64,000 nt of DNA from Aquirufa ecclesiirivi (GCF_011250515.1 NZ_JAANOP010000001.1:310001-374000), one strand, 5' to 3'. Positions 52,481-61,971 are shown, numbered from the stretch's first letter. Notes: generated from the sequence alone by a model not told the origin. Numbers and translations are program-made.

Positions 52481-53225
52481 CTTTTAAAGCTAAATAAAAG
52501 ACGCTTGGACAAAGTAGACATCCTAAACCCGTATAAAAAGTAGCGGTTAATGCTCCGTAAGGTACGAGCTTTTGGTCGGTGGCTGCTAAACCTGCGGCCA
52601 CACCACTCGTAGTTCCAATCAATCCTCCAAATACCATGGCTGCATGTGGATTGTCTAGTTTAATTTTAGTCGCGACCAAGGGGGTAAACACGGTTACTAC
52701 AATGGCTTTGACTACTCCTGTAGCCACACTTAATGCGATTACATCTGAACTGGCTCCCAAAGCAGAACCTGTTACAGGACCTACAATGAACGTTAATGTT
52801 CCAGCCCCAATCGTGGCAAGACTTTCAGCATCCTGATATCCAAAGGCCAATCCTACACAAATTCCTACAACAAACGAAACAACCAAACCCAATGCCAAGG
52901 AAATGATACCAGCTTTCCCAGCTTGTATCATGACAGGAAAGCTTACGCCTAAAGCTGTGGATACGATGCAGAAATCTCGGAACATAGAACCTCCTACTAA
53001 TTTAAAACCACTGAAAAGAGGGAAATCGGCAATTCCTTTTTCTCCACCTGTTATCATCCCTCCATAATAGGCCAACAGTAAACCCAATAAAATGGCAATG
53101 GCAGAACCGGGTATTTTTTTACGCAAAAGCCTGGTAGAAATTTGATCAGCGATCAACATAATGATAGCGATGAAGAGAAAACTAGTAATCATACCATTTT
53201 TCTCAAAAAAGGAAATGATATTCAT
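52470..53225 (-). CDS. madM: Malonate transporter subunit MadM
   Basis: This 251-residue membrane protein with about eight to nine helices matches MadM in length, in its opening (FFEKNGMITSFLFIAIIM) and in glycine-rich repeats such as GAGTLTFIVGPVTGSALGAS. With MadL it imports malonate in symport with H+ or Na+. Its ATG overlaps the madL stop by 4 bases (ATGA). It is convergent with the malonyl-CoA synthetase-like gene and overlaps its 3' end, so uptake and activation are genetically joined but transcribed from opposite sides. Confidence 0.88.
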   Translation of the reverse strand: MNIISFFEKNGMITSFLFIAIIMLIADQISTRLLRKKIPGSAIAILLGLLLAYYGGMITGGEKGIADFPLFSGFKLVGGSMFRDFCIVSTALGVSFPVMIQAGKAGIISLALGLVVSFVVGICVGLAFGYQDAESLATIGAGTLTFIVGPVTGSALGASSDVIALSVATGVVKAIVVTVFTPLVATKIKLDNPHAAMVFGGLIGTTSGVAAGLAATDQKLVPYGALTATFYTGLGCLLCPSVFYLALKAMI

Positions 53226-53584
53226 GAATGTGTAGTTTTTATGCTCGAAATAAGAGGAACTAAGGCAAAGCCAATGATGACAATAAGGGTTCCTGCTATA
53301 ATTGGGAGTATGCCGTGATTAAATGCGAGTAGGGCATTTTGACTGGCCGACATAGCTACGATAACAGGGATGTACATATTGCTCCAAAATCCAATTCCTT
53401 CATCAAAATTGGATTTGACCCAATGCTTTTTTTGAAAATAGTTATGTAAAAGAACTAGTAGCAACATGGCAAATCCCACACCGCCCACATTGGCTTGAAC
53501 ACCAATCACTTCACCTAAAAAATCTCCAAATAATTGACCTGCTAAATAACTAAAGGCAAGTAAACCTAATCCATAAATGAGCAT
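53222..53584 (-). CDS. madL: Malonate transporter subunit MadL
   Basis: This 120-residue protein has four hydrophobic helices and the MadL-type sequence GEVIGVQANVGGVGFAML near residue 25. It is the small subunit of the MadLM malonate carrier and is encoded just before madM with a 4-base overlap. The upstream 98 bases to the carboxylesterase gene hold its promoter. No malonate decarboxylase genes are present, so malonate probably enters metabolism through the MatB-like ligase. Confidence 0.87.
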   Translation of the reverse strand: MLIYGLGLLAFSYLAGQLFGDFLGEVIGVQANVGGVGFAMLLLVLLHNYFQKKHWVKSNFDEGIGFWSNMYIPVIVAMSASQNALLAFNHGILPIIAGTLIVIIGFALVPLISSIKTTHS

Positions 53585-53683
53585 AAATTTGCGCGCTAAA
53601 AAAACGAATATAAGAAATTCCTTGTTGACCGTATACTAAATGTTTGAGCTTATTTTAATGACGACATTCCGATATGTAGCGTT

Positions 53684-55258
53684 TTAGTTTAAATAGATAC
53701 GTTGATAAAAGAAGTTTAAGCTGGCATGGTCTGGAATTTTCATTTTTTCTACCTGCTTATCTAATTTAATAATCTCCAGAGAAGTAGCATTAAAAGCTGG
53801 CCATATAGGTAATCCTTTGGCATTAGGGTTTCCAGATTTAGCAAAGTTGACCCAATAGGAAGACATCGTATTCGCTAATGCTAAATCTTCTTTTTCCCAA
53901 GGTCGATTGACTAAATGAAGCGTATTCAAAGCATAGGGCACTTCACCCGTATGAAAAGCTTTGAACTTTTTATATTCTCCATAAGCAGGGACAACGCGGG
54001 TAAATCGATACACATAGACAGGATTTCCATGGTTGCTGTGCAAATTTGCCAAGATATAGTTGGGAGCCCCAAATATCAAATCTCTAGCCAATCTGTTCTG
54101 TGAAAGCAAGGCTACTGAGTCGTTGCTGGCAGGATAATGACTTAACAAATCTGAGGCATAATTGCCGTATTGTTTTTCAATATCGGCTTTAAAAGCATCT
54201 GCCTTTTTGGGAGGGCCCATCAATAGTCCTTCATCTTCATTCCATCCCGTAAGTAAATGGACTTTATTCTGTTTTTTATGGTTGAAAATCCGTTCTATGC
54301 TTTCTGGAAGAAAATAGCCATCCACAATGATGCCACTTCTACTGGGAACTTTTTTGCGTAGTTCTTCAGCCGGCATAGCTCTCATCTGTTCTAAGTTTTG
54401 CAAACCTATGTTTTCTAGGGCTTTTTTACCTTGTTCTTCCGCTTCATTAAGCCCTATCAGAGCTTGTTTGGATACCAAAGGATTTCTGGGTAATAAGCCA
54501 GCGCCACTTTCAGCAATGGCTTTATGAAAGAGCCCTTTCGCTAATGGAGAAGCCACCAAACTAACTACAGCCATCGAGCCTGCCGATTGACCTGCAATGG
54601 TCACATTATTGGGATCCCCGCCAAATTGAGCAATATTGTTTTTTACCCATTGCAAGGCTGCTATTTGATCCAAAAGTCCATAATTCCCAGAAGCATGCTT
54701 GGGAGATTCTTTACTTAAATCTGAATGAGCAAAAAAGCCAAAAATTCCCACTCGATAATTGATACTTACATATACAACCCCTTGGGCGGCTAATTTTTCA
54801 CCATCGTAGATAGGAACAGACGCCCCACCTGAAGAAAAGCCACCACCATGTATCCAAACCATCACCGGTTTTTTATCACTCGTTTTTTGGGCAGCTGTCC
54901 AAACATTGAGGTATAAACAATCTTCACTGATGGGCTCTTTAGGAATTAAAAACTCTTCTGACCACATATAAAATGGAGCAGGTGGAGCTTGTATGGCACT
55001 GGGGCCAAAAGTAAGACATGATTTTACACCTTCCCATGCCTTTACAGGAGCTGGGGCTTTCCAGCGTAAGTTGCCAATAGGCGGTGCAGCAAAAGGAATT
55101 CCTTTAAAAGATTTAATTCCACTTTTTTCGGATTTCCCTTGGATGATACCTGAGGCTATTTTTACGTTGATACTGACAGGTTCATTGGCTAATGTAGATT
55201 GTATTCCAAAGAAATAAGAAAGTAGGAAAACGAAGGAAAGTAGTACAGGTTTTTTCAT
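53684..55258 (-). CDS. Secreted type B carboxylesterase
   Basis: This 524-residue protein has a signal peptide (to about LANE, residue 26). The carboxylesterase/lipase type B fold shows IKSFKGIPFAAPPIGNLRW, EDCLYLNVW, the nucleophile elbow GQSAGS (about residues 218-223), and the catalytic His in FHTGEVPYAL. It hydrolyses esters in the periplasm or outside the cell. It lies 21 bases after an HxlR regulator gene on the same strand, so the two probably form an operon. The esterase may be controlled by its substrate through that regulator. Confidence 0.9.
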   Translation of the reverse strand: MKKPVLLSFVFLLSYFFGIQSTLANEPVSINVKIASGIIQGKSEKSGIKSFKGIPFAAPPIGNLRWKAPAPVKAWEGVKSCLTFGPSAIQAPPAPFYMWSEEFLIPKEPISEDCLYLNVWTAAQKTSDKKPVMVWIHGGGFSSGGASVPIYDGEKLAAQGVVYVSINYRVGIFGFFAHSDLSKESPKHASGNYGLLDQIAALQWVKNNIAQFGGDPNNVTIAGQSAGSMAVVSLVASPLAKGLFHKAIAESGAGLLPRNPLVSKQALIGLNEAEEQGKKALENIGLQNLEQMRAMPAEELRKKVPSRSGIIVDGYFLPESIERIFNHKKQNKVHLLTGWNEDEGLLMGPPKKADAFKADIEKQYGNYASDLLSHYPASNDSVALLSQNRLARDLIFGAPNYILANLHSNHGNPVYVYRFTRVVPAYGEYKKFKAFHTGEVPYALNTLHLVNRPWEKEDLALANTMSSYWVNFAKSGNPNAKGLPIWPAFNATSLEIIKLDKQVEKMKIPDHASLNFFYQRIYLN

Positions 55259-55279
55259 TTGAATGGGCAGTTTTGTGGC

Positions 55280-55621
55280 TTATTGTAATTGAGTTTCTAG
55301 TTGTTTAGCTAAATGGGAATTTCCCCATTTAGCGACTTCATGCATGATTGGTAAAAGGCTTTGTCCTGCCGCGGTTAATTTATATTCCACGCGAGGAGGG
55401 AGTTCTTGAAATTCCCTTCGTTCAATCAAAGTCAAAGCTTCTAATTCTTTTAGTTCATTGGATAAAACCTTATTGGAAATTGCCGGCATGAGTTGATTGA
55501 GTTTACCAAAACGGAGCGACTTATCGCCTAGGCAATTGATGATGATGGGTTTCCATTTTCCGCCTATGATGGACATGGTTCGGGTGACGGGGCACTGAAG
55601 AGGATTATCGATAAAACGCAT
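55280..55621 (-). CDS. HxlR-family winged-helix regulator
   Basis: This 113-residue protein is an HxlR domain with CPVTRTMSIIGGKWKPIIINCL at its start and NKVLSNELKELEALTLIERR at the recognition helix. The conserved N-terminal cysteine is present. It is divergent from an alpha/beta-hydrolase gene at 55730 and precedes a carboxylesterase gene, so it may control both. Repeated GTTACT elements between the divergent genes are candidate sites. Confidence 0.9.
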   Translation of the reverse strand: MRFIDNPLQCPVTRTMSIIGGKWKPIIINCLGDKSLRFGKLNQLMPAISNKVLSNELKELEALTLIERREFQELPPRVEYKLTAAGQSLLPIMHEVAKWGNSHLAKQLETQLQ

Positions 55622-55633
55622 AGAAAATTTCTA

Positions 55634-55698
55634 GTTACTTTCAGGTTACTACTATTCACTTTTTCAGTTACTAAAGTACACCAATGGCTGTAAATTTG
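55634..55698 (+). promoter_or_regulatory. HxlR-controlled divergent promoter region
   Basis: TAAATTTG (55691-55698) is an exact -7 box for the hydrolase at 55730. Upstream, GTTACT occurs at 55634, 55645 and 55667, with TTTCAGGTTACT and TTTCAGTTACT forming a direct repeat. These are candidate HxlR binding sites. Confidence 0.5.
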
Positions 55699-55729
55699 TG
55701 GAAATATTTATCCAATAGCAATATTCAAC

Positions 55730-56557
55730 ATGAAAAAATTGTCTAAAACGAAAATCTACCATTTAATATTTTGTTTGTTTGCATCCTCGGTCCTAGCACA
55801 AAAATCCGATCGTTATTTCACTACTTCAGACGGCGTTAAATTACATTACACAGTTACAGGACAAGGGAAACCCTTGGTCATTTTCCCAGGCTACACGCAA
55901 AGCTCTACTAATTTCGAACCTAATTTGGAGGTAATTGGCATGCGATTTCAAGTGTACTGCTTGGACTATCGTTGGCATGGACTTTCAGAAGATCCAAACT
56001 ACGGCGTACACATTGAACGCTTTGCAAAAGATGCAAATGAGATGATTGCTGACGCAAAAATTGGCTCCTTTTATCTTTTAGCGCACTCTATGGGCAATAC
56101 GGTAGCATGGAGCTATTTTGGTTTATTTGGCCAAAAGCAAGTCATCAAATACATATTAGGCGACGAAGCTCCTTGTTTAGTTACAGATCCATCTTGGACG
56201 AGCCAAGAAAAAGAGATGTATACGGGCAGCGCGACGGACAAGGATTTGTGGACCGCATGGCGCATGCCAAAAAGCCAACAACAGCCTCCCAAAAACACAC
56301 GTGAGCTAATGATGGGTAAGTTGTTAACGGAACATTTAGGAAATGATTGGCGGGATATTTTGCCTACGATTCAAGTGCCAACCTTAGCATTAATAGCTGA
56401 AAATGGGACGTTTAATAATCAACACCTTTTTGATTATTTCTTGAAGACGATCCGCAAATCCGAATTAAAAGTGATCCCGAATGCGGGTCATGGATATTAC
56501 GCAACTAATCCGAAGGAGTTCAACGAAATCGTGTTGAATTATTTTTCAAGTAAATAA
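55730..56557 (+). CDS. Secreted alpha/beta-hydrolase
   Basis: This 275-residue protein has a signal peptide (to about SVLAQ). The alpha/beta-hydrolase core has an N-terminal VIFPGYTQSSTNF oxyanion region, the nucleophile elbow AHSMGN (about residues 120-125) and the catalytic His in PNAGHGYYATNP. The short linear lid fits small-ester or lactone hydrolases. It is divergent from an HxlR regulator with which it shares the promoter region. Substrate is unknown. It ends in a strong bidirectional terminator. Confidence 0.85.
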   Translation: MKKLSKTKIYHLIFCLFASSVLAQKSDRYFTTSDGVKLHYTVTGQGKPLVIFPGYTQSSTNFEPNLEVIGMRFQVYCLDYRWHGLSEDPNYGVHIERFAKDANEMIADAKIGSFYLLAHSMGNTVAWSYFGLFGQKQVIKYILGDEAPCLVTDPSWTSQEKEMYTGSATDKDLWTAWRMPKSQQQPPKNTRELMMGKLLTEHLGNDWRDILPTIQVPTLALIAENGTFNNQHLFDYFLKTIRKSELKVIPNAGHGYYATNPKEFNEIVLNYFSSK

Positions 56558-56589
56558 ATAAAGGGGCTAATTATTTAGCCCTTTTATTT
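56556..56589. terminator. Bidirectional terminator between convergent genes
   Basis: AAATAAAGGGGCTAA (56556-56570) pairs with TTAGCCCTTTTATTT (56575-56589), a 15-base stem with one wobble and a four-base loop. A and T tracts on both sides allow it to act in both directions. It overlaps both stop codons. Confidence 0.85.
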
Positions 56590-57283
56590 AATTATTCGTC
56601 ACTTTAAAATCTTTGAAGTAACCAATTGTCCCCACTTCCACCCACAAACCAATGCTTCCTCTCGTTGATTTGCCTAACATTTTGTTGACAATGAAATTAG
56701 GTGACTTTTGGTTGTTTATAAACAAAGTGACCTTCTCTCCCTGATATTCTAAACGGACATCAATCCATTCGTTTAATCCTATATCCGCATAGGTTTCATA
56801 TAAGCCATTTGCCTCTTTTCGCAAGCGGCTGAAAGTATAACCAGGATAGGCAAAATATTGAACTGTATGGTTTCTGCGCAGTTGGTCATCAGCTCGACCA
56901 TTACTTGGGCGCAAATAAATATTCTCAAACATGGAATTCCCCTCATCGATGCGATAGGCCAAACCGATGAATCCTCGTGCTTGTGGGAACGGTGAATCCA
57001 CTTGAATTTTACTTAACATCTTCACTTCGATGATACCATTTTCGATGTCAGTATTTGCCAACTTAACAAAGGTCGGTCCATCCACAGAGTTCTCAATATT
57101 ATTGATATCAAAGGGAGATTTGACTAAGTCTCTAGTAACTTCTAAAACTTTTGCTCCGTCTAATTCAACTACTTTAGCAATTGAATTAATGGCGGCAAAC
57201 TCTTGCATTTCCCAAGTGAATTGCTGACCATATACAGGTGAGGCTAATAATATCATTACGGCAATAAAACCCCTATTTCTCAT
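56588..57283 (-). CDS. Secreted concanavalin-like (DUF1080/LamG-like) protein
   Basis: From the ATG at 57283 the protein has 231 residues with a signal peptide (to about PVYGQ). The rest is beta-rich, with segments such as GRADDQLRRNHTVQYFAYPG, WIDVRLEYQGEKVTLFINNQ and GSIGLWVEVGTIGYFKDFKV. These are typical of the concanavalin-A-like/LamG jelly roll used in glycan binding or hydrolysis. Catalytic residues are not obvious, so binding is likely. Its start overlaps the end of the beta-helix gene, so the two are co-translated. Confidence 0.72.
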   Translation of the reverse strand: MRNRGFIAVMILLASPVYGQQFTWEMQEFAAINSIAKVVELDGAKVLEVTRDLVKSPFDINNIENSVDGPTFVKLANTDIENGIIEVKMLSKIQVDSPFPQARGFIGLAYRIDEGNSMFENIYLRPSNGRADDQLRRNHTVQYFAYPGYTFSRLRKEANGLYETYADIGLNEWIDVRLEYQGEKVTLFINNQKSPNFIVNKMLGKSTRGSIGLWVEVGTIGYFKDFKVTNN

Positions 57284-58364
57284 TTGATGATTTATAAAAT
57301 AACCCTGCGCCATAAGAAGTACCTAAAGTTCCAGGTTTTAATTGTAAATAATAACGACTTGTTTGGTCTTCCTCGATAGATAAACCGCCTGTTTTTTGAA
57401 GGACAAAATCAGAACTATACATCAATTTCTTTGGATCTGCTGGTGTACCAAAATCTTGTGGGCCTCCACCTTGATTCACTAATTGATTATAGCCAATGAC
57501 CATGGAATTCTGAATTTTGTAGGCATTTTTTGCTTCTTTCTCTAACACCCACAAGACATTGATTCCACTCATGACATTGTTGTAAAATTTGAAGTCTGGT
57601 GTTGTAGACCATGTCCAAACGGCTGCACCATAGCTATTCAAAATCAAATTATGATGCATACTTGATTGTTCAGCTGGTGAATTCCACATGACCACCGCAT
57701 CCTTCACACCATAAAAGACACAATGGTCAACTTCTAATTGTTTTCCATTTGCTAATATACCTAGGTGGTTAGGTAATGCGAATTGATTACCTAGAAATAG
57801 GCATTGCGTAACTCGCAAATCACTCAAGTTTTTACCTTCCCAAACGATTGGATAATTTCTAACAAGTACACCTGTTCTAGGTTTCTCATGAACAGGTTCA
57901 CCTAAAATACGAAGTCCTTGAATTGTAGCATGACTGCTTTCGATTAAAATACCATAGTTTGAACCGCCAGTAATTACTTTCTTCTCATCACGTTCTAGTT
58001 TAAATGTCATTGTTGAGACTATTATGGGCATTTTATTGGGTTCCCAAGCTGAACTATCAGGTAAGATCTCCGCACGAATTTCTAAACGATCTTGTTTTGA
58101 AAACTCCCACTGTACTGGATTAAATGCTGCGGTTTCTTCAAGTCCATAGGTTCCTTCTGATAATAGTACTTGTATGCTTCCTTTACCCATTAATTTATTA
58201 ACACGTCTTGCAGCCTCTGTCAAAGATTTTAAAGGAGCCATTCTAGATCCTGCAGCGTCATCTTTTCCTAAGTTTGCATTCACATAGATTATTTCCTTGC
58301 TCTGTGCAAGGGCATTATAAGAGGCCATTAAATAGCATAGCCCAAAAATCAATATTTTTTTCAT
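57273..58364 (-). CDS. Secreted right-handed beta-helix (pectate-lyase-like) protein
   Basis: This 363-residue protein has a signal peptide (to about NALAQ). DAAGSRMAPLKSLTEAARRVN introduces a parallel beta-helix, whose coils are seen in repeats such as ATIQGLRILGEP, DLRVTQCLFLGN, LEVDHCVFYGVKDAVVMWN and SMHHNLILNSYGAAVWTW. This fold serves polysaccharide lyases and hydrolases. Acidic or basic catalytic residues cannot be assigned safely. It is first in a two-gene operon with a lectin-fold protein. Together they probably act on an extracellular glycan. Confidence 0.78.
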   Translation of the reverse strand: MKKILIFGLCYLMASYNALAQSKEIIYVNANLGKDDAAGSRMAPLKSLTEAARRVNKLMGKGSIQVLLSEGTYGLEETAAFNPVQWEFSKQDRLEIRAEILPDSSAWEPNKMPIIVSTMTFKLERDEKKVITGGSNYGILIESSHATIQGLRILGEPVHEKPRTGVLVRNYPIVWEGKNLSDLRVTQCLFLGNQFALPNHLGILANGKQLEVDHCVFYGVKDAVVMWNSPAEQSSMHHNLILNSYGAAVWTWSTTPDFKFYNNVMSGINVLWVLEKEAKNAYKIQNSMVIGYNQLVNQGGGPQDFGTPADPKKLMYSSDFVLQKTGGLSIEEDQTSRYYLQLKPGTLGTSYGAGLFYKSSNEK

Positions 58365-58378
58365 GTTAATTTTTTCCC

Positions 58379-58386
58379 CAAAACTA
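58379..58386 (-). promoter_or_regulatory. -7 promoter box of the beta-helix operon
   Basis: On the minus strand the bases read TAGTTTTG, matching TAnnTTTG, 14 bases before the ATG at 58364. Confidence 0.5.
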
Positions 58387-58631
58387 CATAATCATGGTAT
58401 GCATTTGTAACCAAAATTGAATTAGTAGTAACCTTCAAGTAACTTGTATTTTCGCCAATTGAAGAAACCTTTACATATTCAAAATGTCAAAATTTGGGTT
58501 GATTGGGAATAGAAAATGGATATTTTCTATTATCGAAACGATTTGAAATTATTCTATTAAATTTCGTTCGTAAATTAATGGAATATATCCAAAACAGTTA
58601 TTAACTCTAATTAAATACGATATTTAAAGAC

Positions 58632-60860
58632 CTATAAATTGTCAATAAAGGGTTGGGTATAATGACGTTTTCCGGTGGCCTTATACAAGGCATTGGCTAA
58701 TGCAGCAAAGACAGGTGGATAAGCTGGTTCTCCCATACCGCTAGGATCTATTTCATTGTTCACAAAATGGATATTCATGGCTTTGGGAGCCTCATTCATG
58801 CGTATCATGCGGTAGGTATCCAAGTTTTTATGTTGTGGTACACCTTGTTCTATTATCATTTTTCCAAATAGAGCTGTACCAATTCCATCCACTACGCCTC
58901 CTTCCACCATATTCCTGGCCCCAGTTGGATTTATAACAATCCCACAATCGATGGCAGAATGAACTTTCTGAATGACAGGCATTCCATCTTTCATTTCCAA
59001 TTCTATGACATTGGCAGCATAGGAATCATGGCAGAAATAGGCAGAAACGCCTACTTTCTTGGTGGATTTAATGTTTTTCCAATCTGATTTTTCTTGGACT
59101 AATTTCAATACTCCTGCATATCTTTCAGGCTCGTATTCATTGTTTTTGCCAACCGGTTTTTCGGCTGCTCGCTGGAGTAATTCCAAACGAAAATCGATGG
59201 GATCTTTTCCTGCTAGCTCGGCTACTTCATCCAAAAAGGATTGTTCGGCTGCCGCCATAAAATTGGAGCGTGGTGCTCGGAAAGAACCTACGGTAATATT
59301 GGAATCTATCGTCCATTCTTCGGCTAAATAATGATCTACGGCACCCGCTGGAAAGCGGTTAGGATATAGTGGCGATTCGGGAATTCCTCCTGCTTTTACA
59401 TGGAAAGCAATCAGGTTATTTTGTGCATCTAATCCAGCCTTGTAAGTAGCGGAATAGGTAGAACGATATACTCCAGAAGTCATATCGTCTTCTCGGGTAT
59501 ATTGTAATTTAACGGGGGCTTGCACTTTTTGAGAAATGAGCGCAGCTTCTATCATCCAATGCGCATAAGAGCGTTTGCCAAATCCCCCGCCTAAACGAGT
59601 CATTTTGACATTGATTTTATCCAGAGGTAAACCTATTCGAGCAGATAAAGATTGTTCGGTTAATTCAGGTTTTTGAAGTGGCCCAGATAAATTCGCAGAA
59701 TCAGCTTTGACATCCGCAAAAAAGTTCATGGGCTCCATGCAATTATGGGCTAAATAAGGCCCATAATAGGTTTTTTCTATGATTTTTGTTGCCTGTTTAA
59801 AGGCCGCCTCTACATCTCCATCTTTTCGTCTGACCGTGGCAATTTGTTCTTTTTTAGCCGCCATTTGTGCGATATGTTGGCTCGTATTTTCTAGTCCAGC
59901 CGGAATATTTTCGACCGTTTTGCGGCCTAGCATATTTCTGTTTTGAGTATAGCCTTTAGTTTCCTGCCATTCCACTTGCAAGGCTTTTTTGGCTTGCATA
60001 ACTTCCCAAGTAGAATTCCCTACAATGGCCACAACTTGGTTAAAACTAAGGGTATCAAAAAAGGACTTTTCATAGCCATCTTTAAAAACCTGGATGGGGA
60101 AAATATCCTTGATGCCTCTCATTTTTCGTACAGAGGAGTCATTGATGATCGATTTTAATTCCAAACCGAAGGCAGGAGGATGAACAATCATGGCATAGAG
60201 CATGCCTTTTACTTGGGTATCAATACCAAATACAGGCTGACCAGTGACAATCTTTTGTAAGTCTACATTTGGTTTGGATTTCCCTATGATGGAAAAATCT
60301 TTGACCGATTTTAAGGGTGTATTTTGAGGAATATTGATTTGGGCAGCAAGACCAGCGAAATCTCCATATTTGGCAGATTTACCACTTTTTTTATGATGTA
60401 AAATACCAAGAGAAGTACTTATTTCTTCTACGGGTATTTGCCATTGTTTGGCTGCGGCTTCCATTAGCATCCTACGGGCCGTAGCACCCGCTTGTCGGAG
60501 AGGCATCCATCCTTGATGAATAGCTTGACTACCTCCGATGTATTGTCTTGTAAAATGTTTGGTATCTAAATCCGCTTGAATCACTTGCACCTGTTTCCAA
60601 TCTACATCCAACTCTTCCGCTACAATCATGGGCATGGAGGTTTTTACCCCTTGACCACCTTCTGGATTGGGTGACATGATTTGGATGATATTGTCTGAGG
60701 TGATTTTTACAAAACCGTTTATTTCATGTAGCGTTCCTGAACCAGCTTTCGAGGTATTTCCGGAAGAGGCAAAACTGGAAAAATAGCTAAAACTTAACAT
60801 GAACCCACCACCACTTAAAGCGGCAGATTGTATAAAGGATCTACGGTTTAGTTTTTTCAT
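58632..60860 (-). CDS. Xanthine-dehydrogenase-family molybdopterin-binding subunit (IorB-like, Tat-exported)
   Basis: This 742-residue protein starts MKKLNRRSFIQSAALSGGGF, a twin-arginine signal for export of a folded molybdoenzyme. The molybdopterin-binding subunit domains follow, with PEGGQGVKTSMPMIVAEELD, the GGSQAIHQGW segment, RLGGGFGKRSYAHW, and the C-terminal active-site glutamate in GMGEPAYPP. It resembles the beta subunit of isoquinoline 1-oxidoreductase, which hydroxylates N-heterocycles or aldehydes with water as oxygen source. The family needs a 2Fe-2S subunit. None is adjacent, but one starts at 63928 on the other strand. The gene seems monocistronic. Confidence 0.88.
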   Translation of the reverse strand: MKKLNRRSFIQSAALSGGGFMLSFSYFSSFASSGNTSKAGSGTLHEINGFVKITSDNIIQIMSPNPEGGQGVKTSMPMIVAEELDVDWKQVQVIQADLDTKHFTRQYIGGSQAIHQGWMPLRQAGATARRMLMEAAAKQWQIPVEEISTSLGILHHKKSGKSAKYGDFAGLAAQINIPQNTPLKSVKDFSIIGKSKPNVDLQKIVTGQPVFGIDTQVKGMLYAMIVHPPAFGLELKSIINDSSVRKMRGIKDIFPIQVFKDGYEKSFFDTLSFNQVVAIVGNSTWEVMQAKKALQVEWQETKGYTQNRNMLGRKTVENIPAGLENTSQHIAQMAAKKEQIATVRRKDGDVEAAFKQATKIIEKTYYGPYLAHNCMEPMNFFADVKADSANLSGPLQKPELTEQSLSARIGLPLDKINVKMTRLGGGFGKRSYAHWMIEAALISQKVQAPVKLQYTREDDMTSGVYRSTYSATYKAGLDAQNNLIAFHVKAGGIPESPLYPNRFPAGAVDHYLAEEWTIDSNITVGSFRAPRSNFMAAAEQSFLDEVAELAGKDPIDFRLELLQRAAEKPVGKNNEYEPERYAGVLKLVQEKSDWKNIKSTKKVGVSAYFCHDSYAANVIELEMKDGMPVIQKVHSAIDCGIVINPTGARNMVEGGVVDGIGTALFGKMIIEQGVPQHKNLDTYRMIRMNEAPKAMNIHFVNNEIDPSGMGEPAYPPVFAALANALYKATGKRHYTQPFIDNL

Positions 60861-60997
60861 GATAAAAATTGGGTGAATTCTTAAGAATCCAAGGTAATGT
60901 AATCTGGTGAGTAACGCTTAATTCAAACCTTTATTTTTAAGAAATGCATGTAACAGCTCGGCTATTTCTAGATTGTTCAAATCAGAATAGTGAAAGT

Positions 60998-61438
60998 TTA
61001 ATTCGTGGTATTCAGCTTAGTGAAGGAAAGAGACCCTAATTTCCAAGCACCGTTTTGTTTCACATATACTTCTGTTACTTCAAAAGGATTGGTCACTTCA
61101 TTTCCTCCAACTGCAGCTAGTAAAGTTATTCGGTTCAATAAAATGGCAGTGGAATCAATGATATTTACCGACACAGAATGTATATCAGCTTTTTTATAAT
61201 GTATCATCCCGTCTTTAATGATGTTCACCTCTCTATCTTTTCCCCAGCTTCCACCCATGTGAACAAAAACAGATTTTTCATGGAAAAGTTGACTCAATTT
61301 ATTGGCATCTTTATCCGCCATCCATTGCCATTTGTCTTTGGATAGTTGGATAATCTCTTGTTTGGCAGCAGAATTTTGAGCCAACATTCCTATACTAGCG
61401 GTTAGGATTAATAGTAAAGAAAACAGGGTGTTTTTCAT
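60998..61438 (-). CDS. Secreted NTF2-like (SnoaL/DUF4440) protein, copy 2
   Basis: This 146-residue protein has a signal peptide (to about MLAQN) and an NTF2-like domain with LSKDKWQWMADKDANKLSQLF at its start, then FVHMGGSWGKDREV and the final strand VYVKQNGAWKLGSLSFTKL. The cone-shaped fold binds small hydrophobic ligands or acts as an enzyme scaffold. Many periplasmic members have no assigned function. It is a tandem duplicate of the gene 33 bases upstream (KWQWM, FVHM, GxW and the C-terminal EVYxK...WKL are shared). Both are divergent from the AraC gene. Confidence 0.85.
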   Translation of the reverse strand: MKNTLFSLLLILTASIGMLAQNSAAKQEIIQLSKDKWQWMADKDANKLSQLFHEKSVFVHMGGSWGKDREVNIIKDGMIHYKKADIHSVSVNIIDSTAILLNRITLLAAVGGNEVTNPFEVTEVYVKQNGAWKLGSLSFTKLNTTN

Positions 61439-61471
61439 GATATTTGATTTAAAATTAAGGGGTAAATGAAC

Positions 61472-61924
61472 TTATTGTTTGATTTGATGCGTTTCCCGAA
61501 CACTACTAAATGTCAATGCTAGCAGTTTCCAACCTTGACCATTTTTTTGATAAACTTCTGTTACTGTAAATTCAGTTACGGCAACTTGCTCTCTCACTAC
61601 CGCATCTAAAGTTATCCGATTCCATACAATGGCAGTATTACCAAAAAGTTCAACGGCTGTTTCTTTAACAGTAGCTTTTTTATACCAAATTCTACCTGTT
61701 TTGATGATATCAAGTTCTTCCTCTTTTTTCCAGGTACCACTCATGTGAACAAATTTGGATTTAGCATCAAATAAGGCGTCTAATTTAGTGACATCTTTGT
61801 CAGACATCCATTGCCATTTATCATGGGAAAGTTTAATTAGAGTTTGCTCTTCACTACTTTGTTGCGCCACACCCATCTGAATGAAAAATAAGGCAAAAAC
61901 GAAAGTTAGGATAGTCGATTTCAT
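61472..61924 (-). CDS. Secreted NTF2-like (SnoaL/DUF4440) protein, copy 1
   Basis: This 150-residue protein has a signal peptide (to about GVAQQ) and the same NTF2-like layout as its neighbour: LSHDKWQWMSDKDVTKLDALF, FVHMSGTWKKEEEL and VYQKNGQGWKLLALTFSSV. It is the upstream member of a tandem duplication, and both probably share a transcript. The divergent AraC regulator may control them. The function is unknown; nearby redox genes (aldo/keto reductase, molybdoenzyme) suggest small-molecule handling but prove nothing. Confidence 0.85.
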   Translation of the reverse strand: MKSTILTFVFALFFIQMGVAQQSSEEQTLIKLSHDKWQWMSDKDVTKLDALFDAKSKFVHMSGTWKKEEELDIIKTGRIWYKKATVKETAVELFGNTAIVWNRITLDAVVREQVAVTEFTVTEVYQKNGQGWKLLALTFSSVRETHQIKQ

Positions 61925-61971
61925 GTGATTTAGGAGCTACGATTTTAAACAAATGTCTAATTAATATTTTT

